A stretch of 7,891 bases of DNA from an uncultured Prosthecobacter sp. GTDB taxonomy: Bacteria; Verrucomicrobiota; Verrucomicrobiia; Verrucomicrobiales; Verrucomicrobiaceae. Positions 5,972 to 7,891 of the stretch are shown here, one piece after another. The notes below the pieces were generated by a model that was given only the letters and a program-made list of their open reading frames with translations, ran no database searches and was not told the origin of the DNA. The position numbers were made by a program, and so were the translations under genes. Each line of letters opens with the position of its first letter. Position 1 is the stretch's first letter. The stretch is taken from positions 1 to 7,891 of the forward strand of contig CALDGV010000280.1 of NCBI GenBank assembly GCA_937941745.1, written 5' to 3'.

Positions 5972-7780
5972 ATGACACCCCACACTGTCACACCCGGAAC
6001 CAAAAATACGATGCCACGGCAACAAGGACTCTTGAGGCGAGGAGGCCGCTACTACTGCAATATCAAAGTGCCGAAGATGCTTCGTGAAGCGCTAGGCAAA
6101 GAACACATTCGAGAGGCGTTGAAAACTTCCGACTATCGCGAAGCCTGCCGCCGTGTGGTGTATGAGAACATGCGCTGGAAGGGCTTCTTTGAAGAAGAGC
6201 AGCGCAAAGCCGCGACGCTAGCCGCCTCCCTGGCTTCCCCCAAACCTCGCCTTATTGTTCACCTGTCGGAACGTGAAGCGCATGAAATTGCCGCCCGTCA
6301 TTTGATCCGGCTCGAAAGGCAGTTTCGCCAATGGTGGGAGGACGAAGGACGATTACTCGAAGCTTGTGACCGGCAGGAAGTGCTGTTCAGCGTGGCGGAT
6401 GAACTGGCCGCATTGGAGGGGAACTCCGATATAGCCGCAAGTAAAGATGCCATATCGGTTATCCGTCCTTTGCTTGAACACGAAGGAATGATTTGCCCGC
6501 CCACAAGTCCGGCCTTCAAAATGCTGCGCCCTTTGCTTCGAGCAGCCCTCGCGGAACACGCCTCACGCAAGCTGGACGTGCTGGAGCTACGCTCCGTTCA
6601 AGCGAGAGACACCCATTTTCGTGAGTTGTTCGCTCACTCGGCGGCTCCCCAACGAAGAGTAGCACATACTCTTGATGATCTGTTGAAGCGGCTCGCAAAT
6701 GCACAAAGGGAGGATGAACTCGCTCCGGGCACTTTGATGACCTATGAGCTTCCTGCCCGCATACTTCGTGAAATAATCGGCAGTGATACCGCCCTGTCCG
6801 ACATCACGAGAGAGCGCATTGAAGAACTATGCGGGTTGCTGCGACGTGCTCCACAGAACGCCACGCAACGCTATCCAGGCCTGACTTTGCAACAAGCCAT
6901 CGAAGCCGCAGACAAAGCCAAGGATACGCGGCGATTGAAGCCAACAACGCTTTCCAACTACTTCAACAACCTCACGACGATATTCAACTTCGCGGTGGAT
7001 GAGGGAATGATGGCTGAAAACCCCACCAAGGGGAAGCGGCTACGGAACCGATTCCGTGAGGAGTCTGGCGGCCCCAAGGCACAGTTTAGTATTGATGACC
7101 TCAATGCGATGTTTCGCGCCCCGCTCTTTACGGGATGTGTTGACGACGAGAACGGCTACGCGAGGCCCGGGCCAAATCAGCCTCGGCGCGGGCGCTTTTG
7201 GGTGCCGCTTCTCGCTTTGTTTCATGGCTTGAGATGCAATGAAGCCTGTCAGTTATACACGGAGGATGTTAAGGAACGGCATGGGGTTTGGTTCCTTCAC
7301 ATTCGAGAAGAGAGAGAGAATGGTGACGTGTGCGAGAAGCGATTGAAGACAGAGCAAAGCAAACGAGAGGTGCCAATACATCCAGAAGTCATGAGCATTG
7401 GCTTTCTCGCCTTTGTTGCGGAACGGCGAAAAGATGTATCATCGCCGCGATTGTTCCCCGATTTAGCGCTTGGGAAAACTGGCTATTATAGCAACCCATT
7501 TTCTAAGTTCTTTGGGCGCTTTGTCGCGAGCGTATTGGGTGAGCATCATCAAGCAACCTTTCATAGCTTCCGGCATCAGTTCCGTGATGCCACACGAGCC
7601 GCCCGCCTTTCCATTGAAACGGTAGCTCTCCTTGGCGGATGGGAAGACGGCAAAGGGAGCCGACACTTAACCATGAATCATTATGGGCGCGGCAGCGAGT
7701 TTCTGCGCATCCTTCGGGATGACATCTCTAGGATCAGCTATCCCGGCCTAACAATCGAGCATCTGCGCAAGTCAATATGA
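5972..7780 (+). CDS. Tyrosine recombinase / site-specific integrase with DUF6538-like N-terminus
   Basis: A 602-residue phage/island-type integrase. The N-terminal part (about 14-75) has the pattern LLRRGGRYYCNIKVPKMLREALG...ALKTSDYREA, which resembles the DUF6538 arm domain of large integrases. A long helical region follows (95-225), then a core-binding domain (about 230-355, with LKPTTLSNYFNNLTTIFNFAVDEGMMAENP at 322-351). The catalytic domain carries R421 (GLRCNEA), K459 (RLKTEQSKREVPIH), H531 and R534 (HSFRH), W557 (GGW, replacing the more common His) and the nucleophile Y571 (NHYGRG). All catalytic positions are present, so it should be active. The start at 5972 gives the longest frame; ATG 6011 (residue 14) would start right at the conserved part with a weak GGAA upstream, and is equally plausible. 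It follows tRNA-Ser by 74 bases, suggesting integration into that gene. Confidence 0.92.
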   Translation: MTPHTVTPGTKNTMPRQQGLLRRGGRYYCNIKVPKMLREALGKEHIREALKTSDYREACRRVVYENMRWKGFFEEEQRKAATLAASLASPKPRLIVHLSEREAHEIAARHLIRLERQFRQWWEDEGRLLEACDRQEVLFSVADELAALEGNSDIAASKDAISVIRPLLEHEGMICPPTSPAFKMLRPLLRAALAEHASRKLDVLELRSVQARDTHFRELFAHSAAPQRRVAHTLDDLLKRLANAQREDELAPGTLMTYELPARILREIIGSDTALSDITRERIEELCGLLRRAPQNATQRYPGLTLQQAIEAADKAKDTRRLKPTTLSNYFNNLTTIFNFAVDEGMMAENPTKGKRLRNRFREESGGPKAQFSIDDLNAMFRAPLFTGCVDDENGYARPGPNQPRRGRFWVPLLALFHGLRCNEACQLYTEDVKERHGVWFLHIREERENGDVCEKRLKTEQSKREVPIHPEVMSIGFLAFVAERRKDVSSPRLFPDLALGKTGYYSNPFSKFFGRFVASVLGEHHQATFHSFRHQFRDATRAARLSIETVALLGGWEDGKGSRHLTMNHYGRGSEFLRILRDDISRISYPGLTIEHLRKSI

Positions 7781-7891
7781 CGGTGATCTATATTTGAATC
7801 AGGGTACAGAAACGTGCAAACGACGGCACGCGACGGAGGGCCGTTGGAGGTGGATGTATTCCTCCCCATGCATCCCACTATTCCAGCATAT
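7781..7891. other. Non-coding sequence after the integrase with small inverted repeats
   Basis: No gene is seen. Two short stem-loops occur: CGTGC/GCACG (7813-7830, 8-base loop) and GGATGTAT/ATGCATCC (7852-7875, one G-T pair, loop TCCTCCCC). CGACGG is directly repeated at 7821 and 7831. Neither stem is followed by a T-run. These may be integrase or excisionase sites or chance. Confidence 0.3.

Larger units (their letters stand above)
5898..7891 (+). mobile_element. Proximal end of a putative tRNA-Ser-integrated genomic island (continues past the right edge)
   Basis: The region starts at the tRNA CCA, carries a full-length tyrosine recombinase in the same direction, and its coding sequence looks visibly richer in A/T-type codons (gaa, aaa, att, caa) than the strongly GC-biased cmk, plsC and permease genes. 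No other gene of the element is in the window, so its type (prophage, ICE, integrative island) cannot be told. Confidence 0.5.

Noticed and set aside
5898..7891. Second copy of the tRNA-Ser 3' end as a distal att site
   Set aside because: I looked for the T-arm/acceptor sequence downstream and found no convincing match inside the window.
1..7891. CRISPR array, insertion sequence or toxin-antitoxin pair
   Set aside because: No regular spaced repeats, no transposase motifs with terminal inverted repeats, and no small paired genes are visible.

Overview
The window is GC-rich bacterial chromosome, densely coded on the + strand, with an ordinary housekeeping part (about 1-5900) and the first 2 kb of what looks like an integrated element (about 5900-7891). 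The best taxonomic guess is the Planctomycetes-Verrucomicrobia-Chlamydiae group, most likely a Verrucomicrobium/Prosthecobacter-type verrucomicrobium. The reasons are the cmk-plsC gene order (from memory also found in Chlamydia), an EboD-type sugar phosphate cyclase, the architecture of the cytidylate kinase, and weak or absent Shine-Dalgarno sites. This is inference, not a database match.

Layout: (1) the 3' part of a class III nucleotide cyclase, cut by the left edge; (2) a 387-residue 3-dehydroquinate-synthase-family protein that looks more like EboD than AroB; (3) an LptF/LptG-type permease with an extra N-terminal membrane region of about 175 residues; (4) a cytidylate kinase carrying about 230 extra N-terminal residues (unrecognised domain plus Ala/Glu/Pro linker); (5) a PlsC acyltransferase 17 bases after cmk; (6) a class II tRNA-Ser(CGA) with encoded CCA; (7) a 602-residue tyrosine recombinase starting 74 bases after the tRNA CCA; (8) 111 bases of non-coding sequence to the right edge. 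No gene-free stretch exceeds 300 bases.

How they fit together: the permease (LPS export to the outer membrane), PlsC (phosphatidic acid synthesis) and CMP kinase (CDP/CTP supply, also needed for CDP-diacylglycerol) all serve envelope or nucleotide/lipid metabolism and may be co-transcribed. The cyclase and the sugar phosphate cyclase have no obvious functional link to them. The tRNA-Ser followed in the same direction by an integrase is the classic edge of a genomic island; any cargo and the second attachment site lie beyond the right edge.

I see no CRISPR array, no insertion sequence and no clear new defence system. The most interesting points are the island edge, the two unexplained N-terminal domains (on the permease and on Cmk), the EboD-like cyclase without visible ebo neighbours, and a possible translational-coupling leader before the permease gene.
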